A stretch of 64,000 nt of DNA from Raffaelea ambrosiae (GCA_002778195.1 PCDI01000004.1:1496733-1560732); one strand, 5' to 3'. Positions 34,494 to 46,500 are shown, counted from the first letter of the stretch. Notes: a model not told the origin generated them from the letters alone. Program-made: numbers and translations.

Positions 34494-36780
34494 CTATATC
34501 ACACCCCATGACCCGAGCGTCCAGTTGCCCGTCCCGGCACCCGCGCCGCCTGCGGCACCACCGGCTGCCCGCAGGAGCCCGCCCGGGCCCATGCTCTGCC
34601 GGTGGTGCTGGTGCTGGTGCAGGGCCTTGACGTCCACGTCGCTGGGCCGTCCGGCACCCGCGGCGCCCCCCTGCTGCGTCCACTGGTCCTTGTCCACCGT
34701 CGCAATGGCCGGCACCCGCAGCTGCGCGAGCAGGCTGGCCCCGCTCCAGGCGCCCATCGTCTCGAGGGCACCCAGCCGGCCGTTGACCACGACGGCCTGG
34801 CCTTTGCTTTGGCTGCCGCCGTCGTCGCCGCCGCTGCCGCCACCGCCTCGCTGTGCAGAAGATGGAGGACGCGGACGAGGAGCGCTGTCGCTGCGCGCTC
34901 GCCTCCGGGCTATCTCCGTCTCCACCGGGTCCTCTTCGGGCACGGCGTTGGCGGCATCGTGCCAGACCAGATCCGGCGAGTCGGGAGTTTTCGGCTCGTC
35001 TTCCTGTTGTTTTTGTTGTTGTTGTTGTTGTGGCTGTTGCTCGCCTTGCTCGCCTCCTGCACCCCCCCTCTTCTTCTGTTTCCGCCGGTGCAGCTTTGGA
35101 TTCGTCTGGAACTGGCTGACGGCCTTGCCGCGCACGCCGTCCCAGCCCTGCTCGGCCACCAGCCTCGCCACTTCGTCAAAGATGCGGCCGCGCAGTCCCA
35201 GCACTTTGGTGCAGCCGCCGACGAACAGGATGCGGGCCATGCACACGGCGCGGGCATCGACAGGGAGGCGCTGCAAATGGCGGAAGACGAGGAGAGGCAC
35301 GGGCAGCTCTTGGTCGTCCCAGCGGGCGGGGTTGTAGATGTCGTCCGCGGTACCAGTACCAGCACCAGCACCAGCACCAGCACCAGCACCAGCACCAGCA
35401 CCAGCACCAGCACCAGCACCAGCACCACCGCCACCGCCAGCCTCGCCCCCTTGGCCGCCAAAAAAGGTGGTCTCGCAGGGGCCAGCCAACTGGTCAAAGG
35501 TCAGGCGGACCGTCTTCGTTGTCGGGGTCGGCGAGGCGGTGGTGGCGTACGACTGCAAAGGAATATCGGTGGAATGGCTGCTGGTGTTTCGCAAGCTTCT
35601 TGTGCGCGCATCGGCATCCTCGGCCGCATGTCCGGCTTCGTCCTCGTTCTCGTCCGTCTCGGGCACGGTGGACAGCCCATCGGTCGGCGTGGACTTGTCC
35701 CGCGAGCTGGTCGGTCTCTGGCCGGCTGGCCGGCACCAGACCATCCGCGCGGTCACGTCTTCGCACTCCTCGAAGCTGAGCACGTGCGGTTTGGCTGTCG
35801 TCGTCTCGGGCTCCGCCGGGGCAGCAGCTCCGGTGCCGATGCCCTCGCCCAGCGCTTCGGCCAGGAGATCATGCACGTTCTGGATCAGCAGGCGTCCTGC
35901 CCGGACACTCCGCGTGCATGCCACCTCGCGGTACTCGTAGACGCTTGTCACCACGGTCTCGGCCCAGCCGAGGTCGACGACGAGCGCACTGCGCAGCCCG
36001 GCCGCCACGGCCGCAGCCACGGGCGACGACAGGAGGGAGACACTCGGGCTCTGGAAGCGCCCAAAGAGCGTGTCGAGAGTGGTGGAGAGCAAAGGAATGG
36101 GTATGGCTGGTGGCAGGGCCACGATCATGCGTCTGGGCCTGGAGTCGAGCAGGAGGTATCTGGAAGTGTATTGATTAGTCGGGGTCGCGGTTCTGATTCG
36201 CACCCGTTTTCCTCTCTCTCGGCCACGCATGAAGTGGCTCATTCTCTCCCCTCTTTTGCAAGTAGTCTCTTGTCTTGTTCTCAACTCACTTTGTAAATGC
36301 TTCTCTCAGCGCCCTCTCCAGCTTGTCGGCCACCAACCCGGCATCCATGTGCCGCACATCCAGCCGGTACAGCTCAAACGCCGTGTCCCACGACTTGCCG
36401 GCGCCGTCTGTGCCGGCTCGCCGCCAGTCTCGCTGGTAGCCGTCCTGCCACAGCCGGAGATCGCCTACTCTCCTCTGCTGCTCGGGACCAAACGTCAAAG
36501 CCGCTCGACACACGGCATCGCCGGCCAAGCCGATGCGCAGCTGCCGTGCGCCGAGCTCAATCACGATCGTCTCCTCCTCAGCACGCACGGCGGACGGCGA
36601 GCCAAAGACGGATGGCGTCGTCCGCAATGGTGTGTGATGGCCGGTGATCTGTCCGCCCGGTGTCGACGGGCCCTGGCCACTGCCGTCGCCGCCGGTGGTG
36701 CCAGCTGGCCCTGGCGAGCCGGTCACTCGCGAGGTCAAGGCCGAGACCCTTTGGGCGAGCGGGCTCGTGAAAGACGCCAT
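34494..36780 (-). CDS. ARP10: actin-related protein of dynactin, Arp10/Arp11 type
   Basis: Two exons: 36780..36290 and 36159..34494; 718 aa. The 130-nt intron has donor GTGAGT and a GACTAAT branch and splits a Lys codon. The actin fold is divergent: ETIVIELGARQLRIGLAGD stands for the first nucleotide loop. LDSRPRRMIVALPPAI, FQSPSVSLLSSPVAAAVAAG and SALVVDLGWAETVVTSVYEYREV align with human ACTR10 (NPRDRRVVIIESV, FEVPSVLLAPSHL, AMVLDCGYRESLVLPIYEG), and LPVDARAVCMARILFVGGC with its late IGGT block. The Neurospora counterpart is ro-7, which caps the pointed end of dynactin. Roughly 300 residues of inserts separate these blocks: Thr/Ser-rich, an (Ala-Gly) run (~residues 408-433), Gln/Lys-rich and Gly-rich. 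Another divergent Arp cannot be excluded. Shares a 508-bp divergent promoter with YEN1. Confidence 0.72.
35352..35426 (-). repeat. CCAGCA hexanucleotide repeat encoding (Ala-Gly)n in ARP10
   Basis: About 12 near-perfect 6-bp units give a GAGAGA dipeptide run between two actin-fold blocks. Confidence 0.92.
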
Positions 36781-37288
36781 GGTAACGGCCTTCCTCCTCT
36801 CTGAGCAAAAAAATCAGAGCAATAAAAGGGGGCAAGAAAAAGAGAAAGGAGATAGGCCCTCCTGGCCGTTTGCCCTGTCACTTTGTCGTTGGAGACGGTC
36901 CCTTTCTGAGTGACACCGCCTTTGGCAGAAATTGGCGGGCACGTTGAAATATGGCTTGACACAGCTGCGACGCGTGCTGTGGCGGACTTGTGGCGCGCCG
37001 CTGAGCGGTCCCCCTAGAAACGCCACATTGCCACCCGAAAACGGCAATGCAATCAACAAAAGCTTTTGTGCATTTCAGTCAGCCACTCACTAGTTAGTTG
37101 CTGCCTCATCCCTTTGTGTGCATCCCAGCTCTGACTTTTATAAGTCGGAGCAAATATGGATAGGTAGAAGGAAGCACTGGTTTGTGTCATTTCTTGGAGA
37201 GGGGAGCCCTTTTTTGTTTGGACTGCCTTCGTGACGGGCTGTCTTCCTGAATGCTTTGCCCTGCATTGCTATCAACTCACGCTTCACG
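36781..37288. promoter_or_regulatory. divergent promoter region ARP10 / YEN1
   Basis: 508 bp between start codons. It contains ACGCGT (36970-36975), the MluI cell-cycle box core, 314 bp upstream of the YEN1 ATG. Confidence 0.5.
36970..36975. promoter_or_regulatory. ACGCGT (MluI cell-cycle box core) upstream of YEN1
   Basis: Six-base palindrome recognised by MBF-type G1/S activators, lying between ARP10 and YEN1. It occurs several other times by chance in the window, so the support is only its position. Confidence 0.3.
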
Positions 37289-39944
37289 ATGGGTATCAAG
37301 GGCATCTACAAGGAGATTGGCGCGGGCACCCGCATAGCTTTTACCAGGCTCGCCGTGGACAGCCTCGAGAGCCGCGGCCGGCCGCTGCGGCTCGCCATTG
37401 ACATCTCCATCTGGCAGTTTCAAGTCCAGGCCGCCCGGGGTACGTAAATTTTTTTTTTTTTTTTGCTCTCTTTTTGCGTTGACAGCATCGTTGCGCTTTC
37501 AGGGGCAACGGAGCTGCCCACCAGGCTGTCTCTGTCCCAACACTCTGGACCACCACTCTGACACCCCACCCTTCTCCTCTTAGGCGGCGCCAACCCGGCC
37601 ATCCGGACGCTTTTCTACCGCCTGGTGCGCCTGCTCGGCATGCCGGTCCATCCCGTGTTTGTCTTTGACGGCCTCAACAAGCCCCAGTTCAAGCGCAACA
37701 AGCGATCGGGCACGGGCGACGGCATGGCCACGGCCATGGCCAAGCGCCTGATCCGGCTCTTTGGCTTCGCCGTCCACGATGCGCCGGGCGAGGCCGAGGC
37801 CGAGTGTGCGCTCCTGCAGCAGCGCGGCGTCGTCGATGCCGTGCTGAGCGAAGACGTCGACACTCTCATGTTTGGCTGCACGCGCACGCTGCGGAACTGG
37901 TCCGGGCCCCAGCCCCAGCAGACGACGACGACAGCGGCGGCCAGCAGCGGCAGCAGCGGCGGCGGCGGTTCCGGCAAGCCCACCCACGTCTCCCTGTACG
38001 AGTCGGCCCGTCTCGGGCAGAGCGCGTCCGGGCTCGACCGCGAGGGCATGGTGCTGGTGGCGCTCATGAGCGGCGGCGACTACCTGCCCGAGGGCGTGCC
38101 GGGCTGCGGCGTGAAGCTCGCCTGCGAGGCGGCCAAGGCCGGCTTTGGCCGGTCGCTGTGCCGGCTGAAGCGGGCCGACGCGCCCACCGCCCTGGCGCAG
38201 TGGCGCACCCACCTGCAGCACGAGCTGCGCACCAACGAGAGCCGCTTCTTCCGCACCTGCCACCACAAGCTGGCCATCCCCGAGAGCTTCCCCAACCTCG
38301 AGGTCCTGCGGTACTACACGCACCCCGTGGTGTCCCCGCCCGAGGTGGTCGAGCGCGTGCGGGATATGCTCGCGTCAGCAGACTATGGCAGCCGCAGCGA
38401 GAGGAGCCGAGCCCTGCGAGCAGCAGCAGCAGCAGCAGCAGCCGGAAGAGGCACAAGACCGGTGGACGTGCCCGGTCTGCGCGACTTTGTAGCCGAGACG
38501 TTTGACTGGACGAACCGGGTGGGCGCGGTCAAGTTCATCCGGGTGCTGGCGCCGAGTCTGCTGGCCCGGATCCTCCTTCTGCGGTGGTCGGGCGACTATG
38601 AGCCCACGGACGAGGAGGAAGACGGCGACGATCTCCTGCGCACACGGCCGGTTCTGGTGCAGGGCATCTCCAAGCAGCGGGCACACAGCAGCACGGACGA
38701 GACGCCCGAGATGCGGGTCTCGTTTGTGCCGGTCGCCGTCGTGGGCCTCGACTTGGACGCTGAGCAGGACGTGCCGCTGGCCGTCTACGGCCGGGACGGG
38801 CTGGCGCTGAACAGCGACGACGAGTTTGACGAGCCGGCACCATCAGCGGCAGCAGCAGCAGCTGATGAAGAAGACGGGGCGATCACAACAGCAACAACAA
38901 CAACAGCAGCAGCAGCAGCAGCAGCAGCACAACAAGCAGTTGTGCCCAGCTCGGGTACTGTGGCGGCGGCGGCGGCCGCCGCCGCCGCAGCCAGGAAGTC
39001 GGCGCCGTTTGACCCGACACAGCCCGATGTGGCCTGGATTGCGCGCACGATTGTGCAGATAGGGGCGCCCCAGGCGCTGGCGGCTTTTGAGCAGCGGCAG
39101 CAGCAGAAGCGGGCGAAGAGTGCGGGTGCCGCAGGGAAGGGCCGGGCCAAGAAGAGCGGCAGCAGCAGCAACGGCATGAAACCCGGCGCGCTGGACCGCT
39201 ACGTCAAGGTCACGAAGAGTGCAGCAAGTCGACAGCAGCCCGCCGGCGAAAAAGCGGTGAACACGCAGGTCCAGGTCGGAGCGGCAGCGACCGGGGAGGA
39301 AGAGGAGGAAGCGGACCACAGCTGGGAAGCACTCCTCAGACAGGTGCAGGGCAATGCGCCAAGCCAGCCACAGAAGACAAGGACGAAGAAGACGACCACA
39401 GCCACTGCTGCTCCTGCTCCTACCACGGCCCGGCGGAGGGCGGCCGCAGCGGCCGATCCATGGGCTTTGTCGGGATCCCAATCTGCGCGTGTGACGAAAG
39501 CCGGCGCTGCCTCGGAGAAGAAGAAGACAGCGCTGCCAGCAGTCGGACAATCACCGACCACCATTGAGGTGATTGACCTCCTGTCCAGCCCCCCTGCCCA
39601 GTCTGCGTTGCCATCGTCGCCCTCCCCAGACTTGCTGCCACAGCAACCACAGCAGCCGCCGTCGACGCCGACCAAGGCGGCTACTACTACTACTACTACC
39701 GCCACCAGGTCGAGCAGATTGGCTGGCAGCCCAGCGAAGAGGAGTACCACGGCGGCGGGTGGTGGCCGTGCAGGACGCCCCAGGGGGGGCCAGGCCGCCG
39801 CTCCTCTCGCCGCCAGCATCGGCCCCACTACGCCCGGCAGCAGCCCGCGGCAGACATCCATCCGGACCTTTTTCACCAAGCCGGCGACACAGGCTGTGGC
39901 CCCCGCCCATGCTGGTCATACGAGCCATACGGTGATTCTTGTAT

Positions 39945-39976
<32 letters not shown>

Positions 39977-40459
39977 AGCCCGTTCGTGTCGCGTCGGCAT
40001 CACGCCCGATGTCCAGGAGGAGAAGACAACGAAGAAGACGAAGCCTACCCCCTTGTGTCGTCGTCACCGCCGGTGTTCAGTCCGGCAGCCAAGACGACAA
40101 CGACGACGACGACGCCGACAAGGCCGAGGCGCCTGTCGTCGTTTGGCAGCAGCGGAGTTTCCAAGTCGCCCATCCAGTCACGGAAGACGAGACCGAACAA
40201 GACAGACACCCCGGAAAAGACGGACAAGACGAACAAGACAAGCAAGACAAAAAAGACAAAAAAGACGCTCTATGTGCCCCGGGCCAGTGCCGTGGGGTAC
40301 TTCCGCGAGGAAGTGGTCGATGCCGAGGAGGATGCCGAGGAGGGCCATCTCCAAAGGGACGCCGACGACCAGACGAACAGCGGGCGCCGGCAACGCCGAC
40401 GAGGCTGGCGGCAGAGCGAAGTCGGGATGGTGGACCTGACGGGGCTGGACCAGGCATAA
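37289..40459 (+). CDS. YEN1: Holliday-junction resolvase Yen1/GEN1 (XPG/Rad2 nuclease family)
   Basis: Two exons: 37289..37439 and 37584..40459; 1008 aa. The 144-nt intron (donor GTACGT, acceptor CTTAG) splits a Gly codon. It begins MGIKGIYKEIG and has the XPG N domain with D38 (LAIDIS) and D79 (VFDGLN). The XPG I domain has E120/E122 (APGEAEAEC) and D141/D143 (SEDVDTLMFG), and D216 lies in SGGDYLPEG of the helix-hairpin region. All acidic metal ligands expected of the family are present. A GEN1 C-terminal-like block (RVSFVPVAVVGLDLD) follows near nt 38710-38760. It resolves four-way junctions by symmetric nicking. The long disordered tail carries a PCNA-box-like QTSIRTFF (807-814) and three SUMO-interacting-like motifs (near 711, 834, 997), plus polyAla/polyGln runs. 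Length exceeds yeast Yen1 (759) and human GEN1 (908). Confidence 0.92.
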
Positions 40460-41276
40460 AGTAAAGGTTTGTAACAAGAGGCGGCTTGGCTGGGTCGCAA
40501 TACTCTGCATCAGAACATGGGGCCTTGCATTTATTTGCATTGCATTATTTTTGGAGAGAACTTGGGCTGCAGTTGGAGACAACCCCTATGCATGTCTGCA
40601 TTCTTTTTTTTCTTGCACAGAACTCATCCCTAGCATTGTACATGTTTGTGCATTTTTGGCACATTGGAGCATTTCGCATTTCGCATTCTTCATCACTGGC
40701 ATTTTGACATGAAAAAGTGAATTTTTTTTTTTCATTTTTCGGTCGACTTTGATTTTCAAGCGTTTCGTGTGAAATATATTTGACGGGTATCCTGAAGCAA
40801 TGAGTGACAGCAGCGTAAAAAGGATCAAGGAAGCAACGAGAACGACATCGTAAAAGACCGTGGGAAAAGAACGGGAAAAAAGGAGGTGAAAAAAAAAACA
40901 ATGTAAAAGGATCGCAAGCGTTTCAAAAACAAAAACAAAAAGAGACATAACGTCGTTACCCGGAATATGGAACAAAGAAAGAACCAAAAAAAAAAGAGAA
41001 AACATTATCAAGACATGTTCCATCCCGTCATTCCATCATTTGTCAGAGTTCGTATATATAGTGTTTCCCCCCCTCTTCTTGTCTCGGAGATGCCAGCTCT
41101 CGTTCTCTCGTATTGTCCCTCGTTCGGTCGGTCTCAGTCTGCCCTTCTTTTTGCTTTTTTTTTCTTCCGGAAAAAAATCCTCGCTCTTACTTTTTTTTTG
41201 CCTTTCTTTTCTCAAAAAAAGAAGTAAGAAAAAAGAGAAAGTCCTTTTGCCTCTCCTTCAAGGAAAAAAAAGCTCT
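40460..41276. other. convergent spacer YEN1 / BTB gene
   Basis: 817 bp, AT-rich relative to the genes, with T/A homopolymers. No gene seen. Confidence 0.7.
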
Positions 41277-42538
41277 TCACATCTCCATCAGCCATGGCAG
41301 ATCCCGGTCGTCCACATACGTACACGTAAAATACGTAATGTACTCGCCCGGACCAATGCCGCCGCTGCCGCCATAGTGTCGTCCACCACCACCACCTCCA
41401 CCACTTCCAGACCCGGAAGCCCCCAGCTCCAGCTCTAGCCCACTGCCCATCAGCGGCCGCACAATCTCCCGCGCCATCGCCTTCAGCTCGTCGATGCGCT
41501 TCTCGAATCGGCGCAGATTGTCTCGGCTGTACAGATCTGGCGACAGCTTGAGGAACCGCTTGCACTCGTCGTGGCCCAAAAAGGACGGGCCCGCAGCCGT
41601 GCCGAGGGTGCGGTAGGTGCGGCCCAGTGAGGAGAGCGGCGGCACGAGCGGCGGGATGACCGTGGTGCGGACGTGCAGCGTGAGCGCGGTGGAGGGGTTG
41701 TTGACGGTGGCGGTGGCAGGCATGAGAGCCCGCCGGTGGTCGCCGTGGTCGCCGTGGAGCGTCGACGTGGACGAGTCCGAGGTGTCGGAAGACGGTGCAG
41801 CAGCAGCATGGCGGGAGGAGGAGTTGCGACGCGAGGATGAGAAACGGCCATGGCGGCTGCCGTGACCGTGGCTGCTTCTGTGTCCGTGACTACCACCGCC
41901 ACCGCCACCGCCACCGCCACCGCCTCCTCCTCCATACGCGGACCGTCGTTCGGGGATGGCTGGCGGTTGTACGGGCGCCCCCACAGGCGGCGGCGTCGTG
42001 TTCTCGGCCAGCCACTGGCGGAACAGCGACATGGCCAGCCAGTCCAGGTAGGCCGTTGTGGGCGACACGCGCTCGCCGCTGCGGGTGGTCAGGTGCAGGC
42101 GGAACAGGCTGGCCTCGATGCGGGCCACGGCCTCGGCCAGCTCGTCCACCTTGTCCTCGATGAGGTCGAGCACGCTGGTCGGCAGGGCGGCGCGCAGGCT
42201 GCGCTCGCCCGCAGGCCACTGGCCGACGACGTGCACCAGAGCCTCCTGGAAGATGACGCGCGAGCGGGCCAGGTAGCCCAGCCTCAGGTAGCTGATGGGG
42301 TACTTGGCAATCTGGCGCCACAGGCGGCTCTGGAACTGGAGCAGGTGGTGGTCGACGCGCGGGCCGACCACGGCCAGGGCATCGTACTCGTCGGCGACGG
42401 CCAGCAGAGACTTGCACTGGACGTAGGCGTCGGCGATGTTGACAGAGTCGAGCACGGGAGAGTAGTTGTACATGATGCGGAACAGGTTGTCGTAGTCGCG
42501 CAGGAGGTCGACGTCTTCGGGCGAAGGCGGCGGGAGAA

Positions 42539-42587
<49 letters not shown>

Positions 42588-43535
42588 GGAGGAAGACGCC
42601 TGGCGATGGTGTAGGTTCACCGAGGATGCATAGGGGTCACCACGGCCGTAGCTGTGGTCGCGGCGGTGTCTGTACGACGACGAGGCATACATGGAGGAGG
42701 AGGACGACGACGACGACGAGCCGTGCGGCATGGCCAGGTTGGCCATGGACCGGAAGAAGCCGGGGTTGCTGAACGGCGGACCGCCCGAAGACGACTTGCC
42801 GGGCCGGTTGCTGCCCGCTCCGGCGGACGAGGAGGGCCCGCTCCGGCCGTGGCTCGCGGGGCCACCAAACAGGGACTGTGCGGCGGCCACGGATGCGGCG
42901 GCGGGGGGTGCAGCAGCGGCGGCGGCGGCGGCGGCCGGGGTGGCGGCCAGGCTGGTGTCTTCCTTTTGCACCAGGATGGGCTTGTCGTTCTCGTCCTCGC
43001 CCAGGTCGAGCTCGTAGTGCCACCGACGGCCGTTGTTGGTGTTGGCACTCCCCACCTGCGCTACTTCGTCCCCGCTGGGCAGCGCGTTGGTCGCGCCCTC
43101 CAGCTCCCCAGCACTCCCGCCCCGCGACCACTCCTTGCTTGTGCTCGCCTCAAAGAAGCCTGAGCACCGCGCCAGCGTGTCGCGGTGCAGCAGGTAGCGG
43201 TTCTCGTGGCCCGAGCGGACGCGCACGACAATCTCGACGTTGCCGGTGTTGGTAAAGACCGGGAACTCGTTGAGCGGCGCATAGGAGGTGCCGCCGACGA
43301 GGCTGCGCTGGTAGCGGCGGGAGCGGGAGGCGCGGGTGCCAGAGGCCGCGGCGGAGACTACGGAGGAGGGCGCATGGTGGTGGTAGTAGGAGGTGGAGGC
43401 AGAAGTCGAGGTGGCATGCGGCATTGGTGGCGGTGGTGGTGGTGGGCCGGCGGCGCTGCTGCCGGCAAGAGACGAGGAGCCGCCGCGGAGGGTGAGAGAG
43501 GAGGCGCGGTGTTGGCGGTCGGGTTGGGAGACCAT
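41277..43535 (-). CDS. BTB/POZ-domain protein of unknown role
   Basis: Single exon, 752 aa, starting at the ATG 43533-43535. After ~95 residues of Ser/Pro/His low complexity comes GNVEIVVRVRSGHENRYLLHRDTLARCSGFFEA (read in two parts), the first strand-helix of a BTB fold in which an H-R-x-x-L-A-x-x-S-x-F core is typical. The remainder of the BTB fold (EDVDLLRDYDNLFRIMYNY, IADAYVQCKSLLAVADEYDA) appears only after ~220 residues of insert holding polyAla, Gly/Ser and a polyGln run (nt 42538-42588). A helical region (FQSRLWRQIAKYPISYLRLG) follows, like the BACK-like part of fungal BTB proteins, then a polyGly and Ser/His-rich tail. Such proteins often act as adaptors or transcription cofactors; no zinc finger or DNA-binding domain is visible. 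No function assigned. Confidence 0.7.
42538..42588 (-). repeat. CAG/CAA polyGln tract in the BTB gene
   Basis: GCT/GTT triplets on the + strand encode about 16 Gln inside the interrupted BTB domain. Confidence 0.92.
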
Positions 43536-46500
43536 GAGTTTTCGAGGTTGCGGTTGTACGAGGCTATGTGGGGGGACGGGAGGTGACGTGAAGTGCTCGG
43601 AGGGTTTCGAGTCTTGTGTGTGTGCGTTTCTGAGGAATGCGAGAAACGGCAGTCAAGCAAGGGGGAAGGGCGATCGCAGTGTTGGCCAAGTTGACAAAAG
43701 TTGGCGTGTTGGGCGTATTGGTCGTGTTGGACGTGTTGGGCGGGTTGGGCGAGTTGACGGGTGGTGACGATGTTGGAGGTTCGGTTCGTGATAATAGAGT
43801 TTTGGTGATGTTCGGCGATAGGCTTGCTTGGACGCGTCTTGCCGAGAGCGAAGGGCCGACCGAGAAAGAAGGAGCAGGGAAGCGGCGAAGAACGAAAGAA
43901 GGCAAAGGGGACAACCGAGAGAGACCGGAGACAGGCAGCAGAGAAAACAGAAGCAGAGAACAAAACACACACGTTCTGCTCAGCGCAAGGAAAAAAGAAG
44001 AAAGAACGAACGGCTGTGCGAGTACACCACCAGGGGAAGAGCGACGGAGGGGGGTGGCCACAGTTCCTCCTGTCTGGGTGAGCTACAGACTAGTTGTTAC
44101 CACCGTAAATCGGTTCTTTCCTTGTCTGGCTGACGGCCACGAGCCGTTGGCGACCCGCGATTGGGCAGAGGGCGGAAGAGCTTGCCTTCCTGGCGTAGAA
44201 ATAATAGAGCTTTATGCGAGGGGCCCAGTGGCTGGTCGTGGTGGCATTATCAGTGGAGGAGGATGGCCCAAAAAAAAAATACAGGCAAAAAAAAGGAGGG
44301 GAGGCCGCCTTGGTGTTTTGGTGCCTGCGAGGTCAGGATTTCTGAATGGCTCCTCCGTGGCACCGCGTCGTGCATGAAAACAAGAGAAAACGAGAAACAA
44401 CAAGACACACGCACAAAAGAGGTGTAAACAAACAACACACACGCACACGCACACACCCTGACCATGAAACCCAGATCTGAATAAATGACCCCAAAAAAAC
44501 AAGAGTCACAGACGATGGGCCGGCGTGAATTTGTCGGTGGTGCAGAGCTGGTGGAGATTCACAACCAGAGAAGACGAGAGACAAGAAGGGCAACAACAAG
44601 GGAACCGCCGCTACGGTGTAGTTCGAGGGACCAAAAATTGCTTTGGTGAGTCAGGTCTCGTCACCCCAGAGAAAGACGGCGGGCTCGGTCCAGGATTGTG
44701 ACCAAGGTATTACGAGCAGCGAGAGCAAGTCGTCCATCAAAGAGAAGGCAGCCAGACCAGCAAAGAAACAGAGGCAGAAAAGAGAGGTCTTCTGATCACG
44801 CATCACTTATTTTTTCGTCCCCCCCCCCCCCCCCCCCCGACTTCGCCCCCCCAGATGGTAGGCGTCTTTGCGAATGACGATCGCGGGTGGAGAGAGAAGC
44901 TTCTATGGATCAAGCAAGGCGTACTTGTACTCTGTATGCTTCTGCCTTGTCTCTTCCCTTGCACTGAGGCTGTGTGCAGCAGCAAGAAGCCAGGCATCAT
45001 GCTTATCCTGACTGGGTCTGCCAAAAATCCATACAGCGGCTTTGGCTGTGACTGGCTGCAGCCCCAACTCGATTGTCTGGTATCTCTCTGCTTTTGTCCC
45101 GTCCATCAGCCACATTGGCGGCTGCCTATCACCCTGCGACTGACGAAAGACCGAACCTGCATGGAGGCAAGCAGGAATGGATGGGGACTGGGAGAGAGAG
45201 CAGACAAGCCGCATCGTGTTCCTCAGAGAGCGTCCCCGCTTTTCCCGGGCGTCTGCCTCTTTTCTTTGCCAGTCCTCTCTCCTCCCCTCGAGTATGTACA
45301 TAGTAGTTACCACCAAACTGCTCTGCTCTCTTCCAATGGAACCGCTCCCAACGCCAGAAAGGGGAAGCCGACCAGCCAGCAAATAAAACGAAGAGAAAAC
45401 CAGAGGGCCCAGGAGCGAAGCTAACAAACAGTCTATTCGCTTAGAGGCAGACGAGGAGAACCAATCATGGGTCGTAGGGCATAGCAGAGAAAGAGGGGGA
45501 CGGAACTTCGGAGTAGGAAGGCGAGGACCGCTGGAGAAGAGGCGAACGTGACTGTTTCCCTGCCATTGAAAGGATCCAGACGGGGGGGAGGGTGCGAGGG
45601 CAGCTACTACGAGTATGTACATATTAGCTACTATTAGTAGGCTTTCTCGCAAGGCCAATGCTCTGCTTGCGGGTGCGTGCTCTCGGCCGCCTGCCATTGG
45701 TGCAGAATGGGGATGCAGAAGAAAGAGAGAGAGACAAAGAGGTCCGAGCGTCATCCCTGCTCTCTCGCGCCCTACTGCTCGTACACACTCTCTTCTACGC
45801 CCCCGGCCTTTCCTTCTCTCTTCGTACACTGAGACAAGCCGGGTACCTAGTCTTGCCAGCCATTCTGACGCCATGGAGGGGGCAAACACAAGTATCTTTT
45901 ACATTGTTGCACAGTTTTCCTGTCTTCGACGTAACTACTATGTAGTTCCTCACAGGCTGTCTCTCTGCATTGCCTCTTTGCTTGCCTCTCTTTGTTTGCC
46001 TCTCTTCGCTTCGACCCTTCCCCCCCTTGCTTTTCTCGACATTTCTTTCCTTTTTTTATTCTTCTTTTCTCTCTTCTGGAAGGACGCCACAAAAACGCAA
46101 TCTCTTTTTAAGCAGCCCTGGCCCTTTCAACGGCCGCTGATCGGCCCGCCAAAACCCCAAAAAAACTCCAAAACCCCCCAAAAACCTGGGGAAAATCGCG
46201 ATCGTTATGGGCAACCCAGGAACCCATTCCTCAATCTTCCAATCCTCACCTCGTAGCAAGCATGCCTTCTTAAACCGAAAATCTGCTATGATCCCCTGCA
46301 TCCCCCCAAGCAACCACAAGCCAACTACTCGTACTCGTAGCTGAGACCAGAGCCGCAGCTCTCTCCTCTCTCGCTCCCTCACTCTTGATGCAGGGGCTAC
46401 GCATTTCGGACCCTCTTCTCAGACAGGTTAGGGATGGGCCATCCTTGGTGCACGCTGTTTCACTTTTCATCAATGGCCGTACTTTTTTGCATTTTTTTTC

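Noticed and set aside
34602..36296. 564-codon open frame on the + strand opposite ARP10
   Set aside because: Antisense shadow with (Ser-Thr)n from the hexanucleotide repeat; the actin-like motifs are on the - strand.
44903..45889. 328-codon open frame on the - strand in the intergenic region
   Set aside because: No domain, no intron or promoter context, and it spans the recurring intergenic motifs; composition is unlike neighbouring genes.
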